Of a stretch of 35,746 nucleotides of DNA, positions 1 through 8,417 are shown piece after piece (within the stretch, counting starts at the first letter, position 1; the number at the start of each line of letters is the position of its first letter). The translations under genes were made by a program, and so were the position numbers. This DNA comes from Pseudomonadota bacterium (GTDB taxonomy: Bacteria; Pseudomonadota; Gammaproteobacteria; Steroidobacterales; Steroidobacteraceae): positions 1-35,746 of the forward strand of contig JANYAE010000028.1 in assembly GCA_025355105.1 (NCBI GenBank), in the 5' to 3' direction. The notes under the pieces are model-generated. The model saw only the letters and a program-made list of their open reading frames with translations. It searched no databases and was not told the DNA's origin.

Positions 1-782
1 TCCGGGTCGAGGTCGAGCGCTGGCGCGGCGGCGCGACCGAGCGGGCCAGCGACGAGGTGGCCGACGAGCGCCCGGTGGCGTTCAGGTACCACGGCGTCTC
101 GCACGTGGTCATGCTCGCGACGCCGGCCGATCTGGAAGATCTCGCGGTCGGCTTCACGCTCAGCGAGGCGATCGTCGCGGCGCCGGGCGAGATCCGACGC
201 GTGTCGCTCGCGACGCTCGACGACGCGCTGGAGGTCAACCTCGAGATCGCGCCGGAGCGTTTCTCCGCGCTGCTGCAGCGCCATCGCAATCTGACCGGCC
301 GCACCGGCTGCGGCATGTGTGGCGCCGAGACGCTCGCCGATGCGATCCGCGAGCCGCCGGCGCTGGCCGCCGGCCTCGAACTATCCTCGGCCGGCCTGCA
401 GGCGGCGCTCGCGGCGCTGGCGCCACGCCAGGAACTCAACGCGCGCACCGGCAGCATCCACGCCGCGGCCTGGGTGGTGCCGGGCGCCGGCGTGACGCTG
501 CTGCGCGAGGACGTCGGTCGCCACAATGCGCTCGACAAGCTGATCGGCGCGCTGGTGCGGCGCGGCGAGGATCTGCGCGGCGGCTACGTGATCGTCACCA
601 GTCGCGCCAGCTACGAGATCGTGCAGAAGGCCGCGACGGTCGGCATCCAGGCCGTCGTCGCGGTGTCCGCACCGACCGCTTTCGCGATCCGCTCGGCGGA
701 GGCCTTCGGGCTGACGCTGGTCGGTTTCGCGCGCCCGGACCGGCACGTGATCTACGCCCACGGCGAGCGGCTGCGACCCTAG
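1..782 (+). CDS. fdhD: FdhD, formate dehydrogenase sulfurtransferase (5' end cut by window)
   Basis: FdhD passes sulfur from the cysteine desulfurase IscS to the molybdenum cofactor of formate dehydrogenases in the cytoplasm. The reading frame is open from base 3, and residues matching the family (DEVADERPV) lie before the first possible start at 57, so the true start is probably upstream of the window. The hallmark pair of cysteines is present in GRTGCGMCG (about 309-323), followed by an EDVGRHNALDK segment and the C-terminal TSRASYEIVQKA and AVSAPTAFAI stretches typical of FdhD. About 260 residues are visible, compared with roughly 270-280 for the family. A DUF7009-like gene follows 30 bases downstream, probably in the same transcript. 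The formate dehydrogenase genes are expected just upstream, but that is inference. Confidence 0.95.
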   Translation, partial: RVEVERWRGGATERASDEVADERPVAFRYHGVSHVVMLATPADLEDLAVGFTLSEAIVAAPGEIRRVSLATLDDALEVNLEIAPERFSALLQRHRNLTGRTGCGMCGAETLADAIREPPALAAGLELSSAGLQAALAALAPRQELNARTGSIHAAAWVVPGAGVTLLREDVGRHNALDKLIGALVRRGEDLRGGYVIVTSRASYEIVQKAATVGIQAVVAVSAPTAFAIRSAEAFGLTLVGFARPDRHVIYAHGERLRP

Positions 783-812
783 CGCGCCCCGCCGCCTCAC
801 TCAGGTGAATCC

Positions 813-1190
813 ATGAAGCTCAGAATTCGCGGCAATTCGATCCGGCTCCGGCTGACGCGCGGCGAGGTCCAGGATCTGGTCACCGCGGGCAAGGTCGTCG
901 AGCTGACGCGGCTGCCGGTGGGCCCGGCCTTCGGCTACCAGCTGCGCGTCGACTCCGCGTCCGGCGCGGTGACCGCGACCTTCGAGGCTGGTGTGCTCGG
1001 CGTCGCCGTGCCGAAGTCGGCCGCGGACGCCTGGGCCGCGTCGGAGGAGGTCGCGATCCAGGGCGAGGTGCCGGTGGCGGACGGCACGCTGACGATCCTC
1101 GTCGAAAAGGACTTCCCGTGCCTGACGGTGCGGGCCGGCGAGGACGACAGCGACGCTTTCGCGCGCGACCGCCTCGCGGTCGGTCGCTGA
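813..1190 (+). CDS. DUF7009-like small protein
   Basis: A 125-residue soluble protein of unknown function. It opens with MKLRIRGNSIRLRLTRGEV and ends with an EKDFPCLTVR motif and an acidic D/E stretch leading to DAF. I recognise these as features of the DUF7009 family from memory, without a search. There is no signal peptide or membrane segment. The start is well supported: AGGTGA lies 6 bases before the ATG. The gene is 30 bases after fdhD on the same strand, so a link to formate dehydrogenase or molybdenum enzyme maturation is a reasonable guess from context only. A strong hairpin lies right after the stop. Confidence 0.75.
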   Translation: MKLRIRGNSIRLRLTRGEVQDLVTAGKVVELTRLPVGPAFGYQLRVDSASGAVTATFEAGVLGVAVPKSAADAWAASEEVAIQGEVPVADGTLTILVEKDFPCLTVRAGEDDSDAFARDRLAVGR

Positions 1191-1191
1191 C

Positions 1192-1224
1192 CGCCGCGGC
1201 CCGCGCCGGTCGCGGGCCGCGGCG
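1192..1224. terminator. Strong hairpin between convergent genes, possible bidirectional terminator
   Basis: A perfect 13-base-pair inverted repeat (arms 1192-1204 and 1212-1224, 7-base loop) fills almost the whole 38-base gap between the stops of the DUF7009-like gene (+) and the exported-protein gene (-). The stem is entirely G/C. No T-run follows on either strand, so it is not a classical intrinsic terminator, but position and stability suggest transcription stopping or 3'-end protection for both genes. Confidence 0.55.
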
Positions 1225-1228
1225 CGCG

Positions 1229-1801
1229 TTACTTCACCGGTGCCATCACGTGCTGGTAGGGCGTGCCGGCCCACATCACGTAGGACACGCTGGTGTCCGG
1301 ATCGGCGGACTTGGGGTACTGCTCGTAGAAGGCCGCGTCCGCACCGACGATCATCACGTGCGGCCCGGTCTTGATCCAGTGGTTCTGCGCGGTCGGCTTT
1401 TCGGCGTACGGGTCGGTGTTGCTGGCATCGGTGCCGCCCGCCAGCATGTACATGAAGCCCACCTTGCCGGCCGGCGGCGGCTTGTGGGCCAGCATCGCAT
1501 GCATCCATTCCATCGACGCCGCGTCGCCGCACATCGGGTCCGGGCCCGGCGTGGCCGGGTTGTCGGGCATGCAGGTGAAGCCGTTCGTTCCCTTGCGAAT
1601 CGTGCGCATCGTGCCGTCTGCCGCCATCGTTACGATCGTCGCGTTCTTGCCGATCGCCGCCGGCGCTGCGCTCATCGCGCTCTTGATCAGCGTGGCGTCG
1701 CTGGGCCCGGCCTTGGCGGCAGGTTTTGCCGCGTCGGCATGAGCGGCGAGCCCCGCGGCGAGACCCAGCACCAGCAGGACCGCGATAGATGTCGTGCGCA
1801 T
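1229..1801 (-). CDS. Small exported protein of unknown function
   Basis: A 190-residue protein with a clear Sec-type signal peptide: MRTTSI, then a hydrophobic stretch (residues 6-18) and an alanine-rich cleavage region near AHADA-AKPA. The mature part has two cysteines about 15 residues apart (TCMPD and PMCGD), which could form a disulfide in the periplasm, and a C-terminal half rich in aromatic and glycine residues (KVGFMYMLAGG, YVMWAGTPYQHVM). I know similar uncharacterised conserved proteins but no function. The open frame continues upstream to 2227, but the ATG at 1801 is chosen because GAGGGG precedes it by 7 bases and the signal peptide starts there. It lies 188 bases downstream of the desaturase on the same strand. 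Confidence 0.8.
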   Translation of the reverse strand: MRTTSIAVLLVLGLAAGLAAHADAAKPAAKAGPSDATLIKSAMSAAPAAIGKNATIVTMAADGTMRTIRKGTNGFTCMPDNPATPGPDPMCGDAASMEWMHAMLAHKPPPAGKVGFMYMLAGGTDASNTDPYAEKPTAQNHWIKTGPHVMIVGADAAFYEQYPKSADPDTSVSYVMWAGTPYQHVMAPVK

Positions 1802-1935
1802 GCGTGTTCCCCTCGATGTTGTGAGGTGGTGGTCGCGGGTACCCGGTCCGCGTGACGGGGGTACGCGAGCCGAGCCGTCCCGACCGCGCGTAGCAGACGC
1901 CCGGTCCTGCCGGACGTCAAGGCGCATCACGATTG

Positions 1936-1963
1936 CTGCCGTGCAGCTACTGCGCTGCGGCAG
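1936..1963 (-). terminator. Weak hairpin downstream of the desaturase gene
   Basis: CTGCCG at 1936-1941 pairs with CGGCAG at 1958-1963, about 27 bases beyond the desaturase stop on the minus strand. There is partial further pairing inside and no T-run. It may end or attenuate the desaturase transcript before the exported-protein gene. Confidence 0.25.
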
Positions 1964-1989
1964 ATCGAGGTCGTGAGGGGGCGGTGCGC

Positions 1990-3075
1990 TCAGGCCTCGC
2001 CGGCGGCGCGGCGCGGAAACCGCACCCAGCGGCGACGCTCGAAATCGAACAACTTGCACTGGCGCACCGAGCGCCAGTAGGTCCTCAGCGACAGCTCGAC
2101 CACCGGGATGTCGGGCACGAGGTGGGCCAGCGCGGTCTGTGCGGCCTTCAGCCGGTAGAGCGGAATGCGCGGATCGAGATGGTGCGCGGCGTGTTCCATG
2201 ATGTTGTGCAGCAGCCAGTTCCACCACGGCCGAACGCGGTAGCGGACCGTACCGTGCAGGATGCCCTGCGCCTTGAGCCAGGCGCTCTTGTCGGCGTACC
2301 AGACGACGTCCGGGTGGGTGTGGTGCAGGTAGACGACGAAGCCGACGACCCAGGTCCAGATCACGAACGGCACGACGAAGCCGAGCGCGATCGCGAGCGC
2401 CACCGTGGTAGCTGTCGCCGGGGCGGCGAGCGCGAGTGCCGCCACCCAGCCGAGCGCGAACACCGTCACCGACACTGAATCCCAGGTGAACTCCGCGCGC
2501 CGTCCCGGCGCATCACCGCGGCCCGGGAAGTACAGCCGGCGCCACCAGATCTCCACCAGGTAATACGGCAGCGGGCCGAAGGCGCTGCGGTAGACGCGCT
2601 CGAGCAGGCGGCGCGCCGGCGACAGCGACTGCCACTCGGAGGGATCGAGCGGCTGCCAGACGAAGTCACGGCCCCGCAGGTTGTTGAATCCGTGATGGAC
2701 GATGTTGTGGCCGACGCGCCAGAGCGAGAACGGCGTCAGCGACGGCAGGAACGCGATGCGGCCGAGCAGCTTGTTGAGACCGGAATGGTCGGTAAGGCTG
2801 CCGTGACAGGCATCGTGGCCGATGATGAACAGCCGCACGATGGCCAGCGTGGCGAGCGCCGACCCGCCGAGCATCAGCGCGAGCGAAGTGCTGCGGGCGA
2901 CGAGCCACTCGCCGGCGACGAACAGGCTGAGGTCCGCGGCGAGCAGCGCGAGCGCCAGCAGCGTCGAGCGATCGTAGTAGGCCGACAGCACCTCGCGCAG
3001 CCGCGTGACGCTGAGCGGCGTCGCGCCGGGCGTGGTCAGGGCCGCCGCGGCGGCGGCTGGGACGGGGGCGGGCAT
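1990..3075 (-). CDS. Membrane fatty acid desaturase
   Basis: A 361-residue di-iron membrane desaturase that introduces a double bond into lipid acyl chains. All three histidine boxes are visible: HDACH (residues 87-91), HNIVHH (123-128) and HNIMEHAAHH (290-299). A fourth motif, YLHHTHPDVVW, is typical of omega-6/delta-12-type desaturases. Hydrophobic membrane segments lie around residues 37-58, 66-85 and between boxes two and three. The open frame reaches 3192, but the ATG at 3075 is preferred because the family homology starts soon after it. An ATG at 3114 is also possible, and neither has a strong ribosome site. The gene diverges from the glutathione S-transferase gene with about 109 bases between starts. 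Regiospecificity cannot be read from the sequence. Confidence 0.88.
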   Translation of the reverse strand: MPAPVPAAAAAALTTPGATPLSVTRLREVLSAYYDRSTLLALALLAADLSLFVAGEWLVARSTSLALMLGGSALATLAIVRLFIIGHDACHGSLTDHSGLNKLLGRIAFLPSLTPFSLWRVGHNIVHHGFNNLRGRDFVWQPLDPSEWQSLSPARRLLERVYRSAFGPLPYYLVEIWWRRLYFPGRGDAPGRRAEFTWDSVSVTVFALGWVAALALAAPATATTVALAIALGFVVPFVIWTWVVGFVVYLHHTHPDVVWYADKSAWLKAQGILHGTVRYRVRPWWNWLLHNIMEHAAHHLDPRIPLYRLKAAQTALAHLVPDIPVVELSLRTYWRSVRQCKLFDFERRRWVRFPRRAAGEA

Positions 3076-3184
3076 GGTCGGACTCGTGCGGCGGGCGACG
3101 TTGCAGCGCGTCATTATGGCTTGGGCGCCGGCCGGTGCCCAGTCGGCATAATGGCGCGCCCCGCCAGCCCCGTGGAGTGACCTG

Positions 3185-3817
3185 ATGTACACGCTGTACT
3201 ACATGCCCGGAGCCGCCAGCTTCGTCGTGCATTGGCTGCTGATCGAGACCGGCGCCGCCTACGACCTCAAACGCATCGACGGCGACGCCCGCGAGCACAA
3301 GCGCCCGGAGTATCTGAAGCTCAATCCCAACGGGGTCGTGCCTTTGCTGCTCATCGACGGCGAGCCGGTCTACGAGGCCGCGGCGCTCGCGCTGCTGCTC
3401 GCCGAGCGCCACCCGGAAGCCGGTTTTGCGCCGGCTGAGGGCACCCGCGCCCGGGCGCTTTACCTGCAGTGGATGCTGCACCTGGCAAACACGCTGCAGC
3501 CGGCCTTCCGCGCCTGGTTCTACCCGGACGAGCCGGCCGGCGAGGCGCACGCCGCGGCGGTCAAGGAGCGCGCCCAGGCGCGCATCGAGGCCGGCTGGGA
3601 TCGGCTCGAGGCGCAGCTCGCCGCCCACGGCCCGTGGCTCACCGGCCCGAAGCTGACCGCCGCCGACTTCCATGCCGGCATGCTGGTGCGCTGGTCGCGC
3701 AACATGCCGCGGCCGGCCACGCAGTGGCCGGCGATCGGCGAGCTCGTCGCCCGGCTGCGCGCGCGCCCGTCCTTCCGGGTGCTCAACGAGCGCGAGGGGC
3801 TGGCGGAGTGGACCTGA
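3185..3817 (+). CDS. Glutathione S-transferase family protein
   Basis: A 210-residue cytosolic GST-type protein. The N-terminal thioredoxin-like domain (about residues 1-78) includes MYTLYYMPGAAS and LNPNGVVPLLLIDG, whose cis-proline lies in the glutathione-binding loop, and is followed by the helical C-terminal domain. In bacterial beta-class enzymes the position after PG is often serine-cysteine. Here it reads PGAAS, so the beta-class cysteine is missing and a serine could serve instead. GGAGTGA lies just before the ATG. The acetyltransferase that follows overlaps its stop, so the two are co-translated. The substrate is unknown. Confidence 0.88.
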   Translation: MYTLYYMPGAASFVVHWLLIETGAAYDLKRIDGDAREHKRPEYLKLNPNGVVPLLLIDGEPVYEAAALALLLAERHPEAGFAPAEGTRARALYLQWMLHLANTLQPAFRAWFYPDEPAGEAHAAAVKERAQARIEAGWDRLEAQLAAHGPWLTGPKLTAADFHAGMLVRWSRNMPRPATQWPAIGELVARLRARPSFRVLNEREGLAEWT

Positions 3818-4392
3818 GCCGGGGATTGCGGCGCAACGACACCGGGCCGTGCCTTGACACCGAGCGGCTGATCCTGCGGCCGACGCGCGTCGAGGACTTC
3901 GACGCGTGGGCAGAGTTCGCCGCGCACCCGGAGTCAATGCGCTTTCTGGGCGGCCCGCAGCCGCGCGCCGTCGCGTGGCGCGCGTTCATCTCCATGGCAG
4001 GGTCCTGGGCCCTGTACGGCTTCGGCATGTTTTCCGTGCTCGAGAAGGCGACCGGCCGCTGGCTCGGCCGGATCGGCCCCTGGCGACCGGAAGGCTGGCC
4101 GGGAAACGAAATCGGCTGGGGCATGGTCCACGACGTCGAGGGCCAGGGGTACGCGCTCGAGGCCGCGACCGCGGCGATCGACTGGGCCTTCGATGCGCTC
4201 GGCTGGACCGACATCATCCACTGCATCGACGACGGCAACGCGCGCTCGGTCGCGCTGGCGCGGCGCCTCGGCTCGGTGTGGCAGCGACGCGCGACCTTGC
4301 CGTTGCCGCTCGCGGTGGAGATCAGCGTCTACGGCCAGACGCTCGCCGCCTGGCGCGTGCGCGCCGCTCAGGCGCGCGGCTTGCCGAGATAG
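3808..4392 (+). CDS. GNAT N-acetyltransferase, RimJ/RimL type
   Basis: A 194-residue acetyltransferase of the RimJ/RimL-like (Acetyltransf_3) group, which moves an acetyl group from acetyl-CoA to an amine. The signs are LDTERLILRPTRVEDFD at the start, the acetyl-CoA loop EGQGYALEAA in the middle, and DDGNARSVALARRLG near the end. The start is taken as GTG 3808, which overlaps the GST stop (3815-3817) and has GAGGGG 8 bases upstream. A TTG at 3826 is the alternative. The 3' end overlaps the convergent aldehyde dehydrogenase gene by 25 bases. The substrate, protein or small molecule, cannot be told. Confidence 0.85.
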   Translation: MDLSRGLRRNDTGPCLDTERLILRPTRVEDFDAWAEFAAHPESMRFLGGPQPRAVAWRAFISMAGSWALYGFGMFSVLEKATGRWLGRIGPWRPEGWPGNEIGWGMVHDVEGQGYALEAATAAIDWAFDALGWTDIIHCIDDGNARSVALARRLGSVWQRRATLPLPLAVEISVYGQTLAAWRVRAAQARGLPR

Positions 4393-5804
4393 AACCAGAG
4401 CGCGAGGCGCTGCACGAGGTTGCCGTACGGCGGGTAGAAGAGCCCGACCGGGAAGAAGCGGTGGCGCTTGAATACCGCTTTGGCGTGCGAGAGTTCGCGA
4501 AAGCCCTCCGCGCCGTGGTAGCTGCCCATGCCGGAGGTGCCGGACCCGCCGAAGGGCAGGTCGTGGTTGAACACGTGCCAGCCCCAGTCGTTGACCGTGA
4601 CGCCGCCGGAGTGCGTGGCGCTGAGTACCGCGGCCAGCTGCGCGGCGTCGAATCCGAACGGGTAGAGCGCCAGCGGCCGCGGCCGGCTCGCGACGTACTG
4701 GATCGCGCCCTCGAGCGTGTCGTAGCCGATCACCGGCAGGATCGGCCCGAAGATCTCCTCGCGCGCGACCCGCATCTCGTCGCGGACCCCGGTGATGACG
4801 TGCAGCGGCAGGCGCCGGTCCGGTCCGCTGCTGCCGGCCACGGTCACGGTGGCGCCGCGGGCGCGGGCGTCGCCAATCAGCTCGAGCAGCCGCGAGTGCT
4901 GCCGGTCGTTGATGACGCTCGTGTAGTCGACGTTGCCCCGCACCTCAGGCACGAGGCCGCGGAACACCTCGGCGACCGCGGCGGCAAATTCCTCGACTCG
5001 CGCCTGCGGCACGAGCGCGTAGTCCGGCGAGACGCAGATCTGGCCGCAGTTGAAGGTCTTGCCGTGGGCGATCGCGCGCGCTGCCGCGCCGAGGTCGGCC
5101 CGCGGTGCGAGGATCGCCGGCGACTTGCCGCCGAGTTCGAGCGTCACCGGCGTCAGGTTGGTCGCGGCCGCGCGCATCACGTGCGGCGCGACGGCCGGCG
5201 AGCCGGTGAACACCAGGTGGTCGAAGGGTAGCGCCGCGAACGCCTCTGCCGTGCGGACGTCGCCGCCGAATACCGCGACCTCGTCCTCGGCGAAGCACTC
5301 CGCCAGCAGGGCGCGCACCGCCTCGGTGGTTCGCGGCGTGTATTCCGACATCTTGATCATCGCCCGGTTGCCGGCGGCCAGCGCCGCGATCAGCGGACCG
5401 AGCGCGAGGTACACCGGAAAGTTCCACGGCGCGATGATGCCGACCACGCCCTTCGGCTGGTACATCACGTAGGCACGATTGGTCGCGAATAGCAGCTCGG
5501 TGCGCCGCCGTCGCGAGCGCATCCAGCGACCGAGGTGGCCGAGCGCGTGATTGATCTCGAGCACCGGCCCGAGCACGTCCGCCATTTTCGACTCGAACTG
5601 CGAGCGGCCGCCGAAGTCGTCGCTCATCGCGTCCGCGAGGCGGTTCTGGTGCGTGCGCAGTGCCGCGCGCAGCGCCTTAAGGCGCGCGCGCCGCTCGGCC
5701 GCGGACGGGTAGGGCTGCGCCCGAAAAGCGAGCGCCTGCCGCTCCCGGACGGCCCGCAGCCTCGCGATCTGCGCCTCGTCGTCGGGCAGCCCGGGCGCGT
5801 TCAC
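4368..5804 (-). CDS. Coniferyl-aldehyde-dehydrogenase-type aldehyde dehydrogenase
   Basis: A 478-residue NAD(P)-dependent aldehyde dehydrogenase of the shorter CalB/coniferyl aldehyde dehydrogenase branch. Key residues are N128 in APWNFP, E224 in LELGGKSPA and the catalytic C257 in FNCGQICVSPDY. The last of these motifs, and the C-terminal NDWGWHVFNHDLPFGGSGTSGMG, are typical of this branch. The start is GTG 5804, chosen because it overlaps the permease stop as GTGA. The longer open frame to 5975 runs through the permease and has no family match. Tight coupling to an amino acid permease suggests it oxidises an aldehyde made from the imported compound. The actual substrate may be an aromatic or long-chain aldehyde. 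Confidence 0.9.
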   Translation of the reverse strand: MNAPGLPDDEAQIARLRAVRERQALAFRAQPYPSAAERRARLKALRAALRTHQNRLADAMSDDFGGRSQFESKMADVLGPVLEINHALGHLGRWMRSRRRRTELLFATNRAYVMYQPKGVVGIIAPWNFPVYLALGPLIAALAAGNRAMIKMSEYTPRTTEAVRALLAECFAEDEVAVFGGDVRTAEAFAALPFDHLVFTGSPAVAPHVMRAAATNLTPVTLELGGKSPAILAPRADLGAAARAIAHGKTFNCGQICVSPDYALVPQARVEEFAAAVAEVFRGLVPEVRGNVDYTSVINDRQHSRLLELIGDARARGATVTVAGSSGPDRRLPLHVITGVRDEMRVAREEIFGPILPVIGYDTLEGAIQYVASRPRPLALYPFGFDAAQLAAVLSATHSGGVTVNDWGWHVFNHDLPFGGSGTSGMGSYHGAEGFRELSHAKAVFKRHRFFPVGLFYPPYGNLVQRLALWFYLGKPRA

Positions 5805-7198
5805 GGCCGCGCGCCGCGCCGCCCGCGGCGGAAGACCACGTAGGCGATCAGCGCAAGCGCGATCGACACCATGCTCGCCCAGAACTCCTCGAAGTGCGAA
5901 GGTGTGATCGCCATCGCTACGAGCACGAGGAGCATGCCGGCGAGCGCCAGGTAGCTGAGCCACGGGAACAGCCACATCGGCAGCACCGGTGGCGGCTCGC
6001 CGGCGTTGGCGCGGCGGCGACGCACGACCACCTGCGAGACGACGATCGCGGCGTAGATCACGACGATCAGCGCGCCCGAGGCATTGGTCAGGAACGCGTA
6101 CACGACCGCCGGCAGCTGATAGTTGGCGATCAGGCCGACGAAGCCAGCGACGCTCGCGAGCAGCACCGAGCGGGCCGGCACGTGCCTGGCCGTGGTCTTC
6201 ACCAGGGCGTGCGGTGCGTCACCCTTCTCGGCGAGCACGAACAGCACGCGCGAGGCGACGTAGAACGAAGAATTGAGGCACGACAGCACGGCCGTCAGGA
6301 TGATGAAGTCCATGATGTCGCTCGCGCCGAGGCCCCACAGGTTGATGTGCAGCGTCTCGAGCGCCATCGTGAAGGGCGAGTGGCCGGGCCGCACCTCGGT
6401 CCACGGCAGGATGCTGCAGATCACGAAGATCGACCCGACGTAGAAGATCAGGATGCGGCTCATGATCATCGAGGTCATCTTGGCGACGTGCTTGGCCGGC
6501 TCCTCGGATTCGGCAGCGGCGATCGTGACCACCTCGGCGCCCATCATCGAGAAGATGACCGTCGTGACGGCGGCGAGCACGGCGAAGGGGCCCTTCGGCG
6601 CAAAGCCGCCGTGCGAGTACAGGTGCGCGAAGGTCGGTCCGGTCGCCGAGTGAAAGCCGAAGGCGTGCGCGCCGCCGATCAGGATGAACGAGACGATCGC
6701 GGCGACCTTGATCGAGGCGAACCAGAACTCGAACTCGCCGTAGGCGCGCGCCGGCATCAGATTCACCGCCGTCATCACCGCCATCAGCCCGAGGCCGGTG
6801 GCGAGCGGGTTCAGCGATGGGTAGTGGTGCGTGAGGATGTTCGCGCCGGCGATGGCCTCGACCGGGATCACGATGATCCAGAAGTACCAGTACAGCCAGC
6901 CGACCGAGAACCCGGCCCAGTCGCCGAGGCCGGCGCGCGCGAATTCGGTGAACGAGCGTACCTGCGGCATCTCGACGGCCATCTCGCCGAGTGCCCGCAT
7001 GATCAGCAGCACGAGCGTGCCGGTCAGCGCGTACGTGATCAGGATCGCGGGCCCGGCGGCGGCGATCGCCACGCTGCTGCCGACGAACAGACCCGCCCCG
7101 ATGATTCCGCCGATCGTGATCATCGTCACGTGGCGCGGCCGGAGCGAGCGGCTGAGCGAATGGTCGTCGGCGGTCGCCGTGGCGACGGGTGGGTTCAT
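5801..7198 (-). CDS. Amino acid permease, APC superfamily (GabP/AAT type)
   Basis: A 465-residue inner-membrane transporter with about twelve hydrophobic segments. The consensus first helix reads TIGGIIGAGLFVGSS, followed by ALGEMAVEMPQVRSFTEFAR, both hallmarks of the AAT/GabP group that imports amino acids or GABA with protons. The length fits the family (about 450-470). The ATG at 7198 has GGAG about 12 bases upstream. The stop overlaps the GTG of the downstream aldehyde dehydrogenase. It diverges from a threonine/serine-dehydratase-like gene, which suggests, as inference only, an amino acid catabolic cluster. Confidence 0.9.
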   Translation of the reverse strand: MNPPVATATADDHSLSRSLRPRHVTMITIGGIIGAGLFVGSSVAIAAAGPAILITYALTGTLVLLIMRALGEMAVEMPQVRSFTEFARAGLGDWAGFSVGWLYWYFWIIVIPVEAIAGANILTHHYPSLNPLATGLGLMAVMTAVNLMPARAYGEFEFWFASIKVAAIVSFILIGGAHAFGFHSATGPTFAHLYSHGGFAPKGPFAVLAAVTTVIFSMMGAEVVTIAAAESEEPAKHVAKMTSMIMSRILIFYVGSIFVICSILPWTEVRPGHSPFTMALETLHINLWGLGASDIMDFIILTAVLSCLNSSFYVASRVLFVLAEKGDAPHALVKTTARHVPARSVLLASVAGFVGLIANYQLPAVVYAFLTNASGALIVVIYAAIVVSQVVVRRRRANAGEPPPVLPMWLFPWLSYLALAGMLLVLVAMAITPSHFEEFWASMVSIALALIAYVVFRRGRRGARP

Positions 7199-7359
7199 TG
7201 GCGGTCGGCTCCAGGGCGCCCGGGGGGGGCGACAGTGTGGAGGTTACACAATGCGGCGCCGGCGGGCAGCCGGTTCTACAATATGCTCGGCCAGGGTCGC
7301 CGCCCGGGCTGCCGCAGGGGACGCCGGGCGTGGCGGCCGGTCCGCGGACGGGAGGCAGC

Positions 7360-8325
7360 GTGAACGAAAACGGTGATCCGGATTTCGACGACATCGAGGC
7401 GGCCGCGCGCCGCATCGAGCCGTACGTGCAGCGCACGCCGCTGTGGACGTCGGTGGAGCTGTCGCGTGCGCTCGGCTCGCCGGTGGAGTTCAAGTGCGAG
7501 AACCTGCAGAGCGCCGGCGCGTTCAAATCGCGTGGCGCCTGCAATGCGGTATTCGGCCTCGATGATGCGAGCGCCGCGCATGGCGTCGCGACCCACTCGT
7601 CCGGCAACCACGCCGCGGCGCTGTCGCGGGCTGCGCGGCTGCGCGGGATTCCGGCATACATCGTGATGCCGCGAGGCGCGCCACGCATCAAGCGCGCCGC
7701 GGTGGAGGGCTACGGTGGCCGGATCGAGGAGTGCGAGCCGACGCTCGCCGCGCGCGAGGCGGCTGCGGCCGCGCTGGTGGCGACGACCGGTGCGACGCTC
7801 GTCCACCCATACGATGATCCGCGCGTGATCGCCGGGCAGGGAACGCTCGTGATCGAGCTCGCGGCGCAGACGGCGCCGCCTGAGGTCGTGTTGGTACCGG
7901 TCGGCGGTGGCGGGCTGCTGTCCGGGACCGCGATCGCCTGCCGCCGCCTCTGGCCGGGGACGCGCATCGTCGGCGCCGAGCCGGCCGGCGCCGACGACGC
8001 ATTCCGGTCCTTCACGAGCGGCGCCCTGCAGCCGCAGCTGGCGCCGCAGACCATCGCCGACGGTCTGCGCGGCGCGCTCTCGGCGCGTACGCTGCGGCTC
8101 GCGCGCGCCTGGGTCGACGAAATTGTCACGGTCGACGAGGCCAGCATCGTCGCCGCGATGCGGCTGGTGTTTGATCGCCTCAAGGTGGTCATTGAGCCGT
8201 CGTCGGCGGTACCGGTGGCGGCGCTGCTGCTCGGCAAAGTGCGCGCCGGGCGCGTGGTGGTGGTGCTCTCGGGCGGCAACGTCGATCTCGACGCGCTGCC
8301 GTGGAGTGCCGCCGCCCGTCTTTAG
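7360..8325 (+). CDS. Threonine/serine dehydratase-type PLP enzyme
   Basis: A 321-residue fold-type II PLP enzyme of the threonine dehydratase, serine racemase and hydroxyaspartate ammonia-lyase group. The PLP lysine is K56 in SAGAFKSRGA, the substrate loop is SSGNHAAALS (80-89), and the glycine-rich phosphate loop is VGGGGLLSG (181-189). There is no C-terminal ACT domain, so it is a short, catabolic or racemase-like form and not the feedback-regulated biosynthetic IlvA. GTG 7360 is chosen because GGGAGG sits about 4-9 bases before it. The open frame extends to 7189 without family similarity. It is transcribed away from the permease, with 161 bases between the starts. Confidence 0.88.
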   Translation: MNENGDPDFDDIEAAARRIEPYVQRTPLWTSVELSRALGSPVEFKCENLQSAGAFKSRGACNAVFGLDDASAAHGVATHSSGNHAAALSRAARLRGIPAYIVMPRGAPRIKRAAVEGYGGRIEECEPTLAAREAAAAALVATTGATLVHPYDDPRVIAGQGTLVIELAAQTAPPEVVLVPVGGGGLLSGTAIACRRLWPGTRIVGAEPAGADDAFRSFTSGALQPQLAPQTIADGLRGALSARTLRLARAWVDEIVTVDEASIVAAMRLVFDRLKVVIEPSSAVPVAALLLGKVRAGRVVVVLSGGNVDLDALPWSAAARL

Positions 8326-8417
8326 GTAAACCGCGCAGCACGCTAGGCACAAGAGCCGATCCGCGCTTCGGCAGCTCCGGCGTACGCTAGCCGCAACGGT
8401 GGAGCGGAGGGCGCATC

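Noticed and set aside
7244..7282. Promoter-like TTACAC and TACAAT before the dehydratase-type gene
   Set aside because: The two boxes are 27 bases apart, too far for a sigma-70 promoter. TACAAT alone is not enough to call.
5894..7363. 489-residue open frame on the plus strand across the permease
   Set aside because: Composition dominated by H, D, R and E. It is the reverse complement of hydrophobic membrane codons, and the permease on the other strand is certain.
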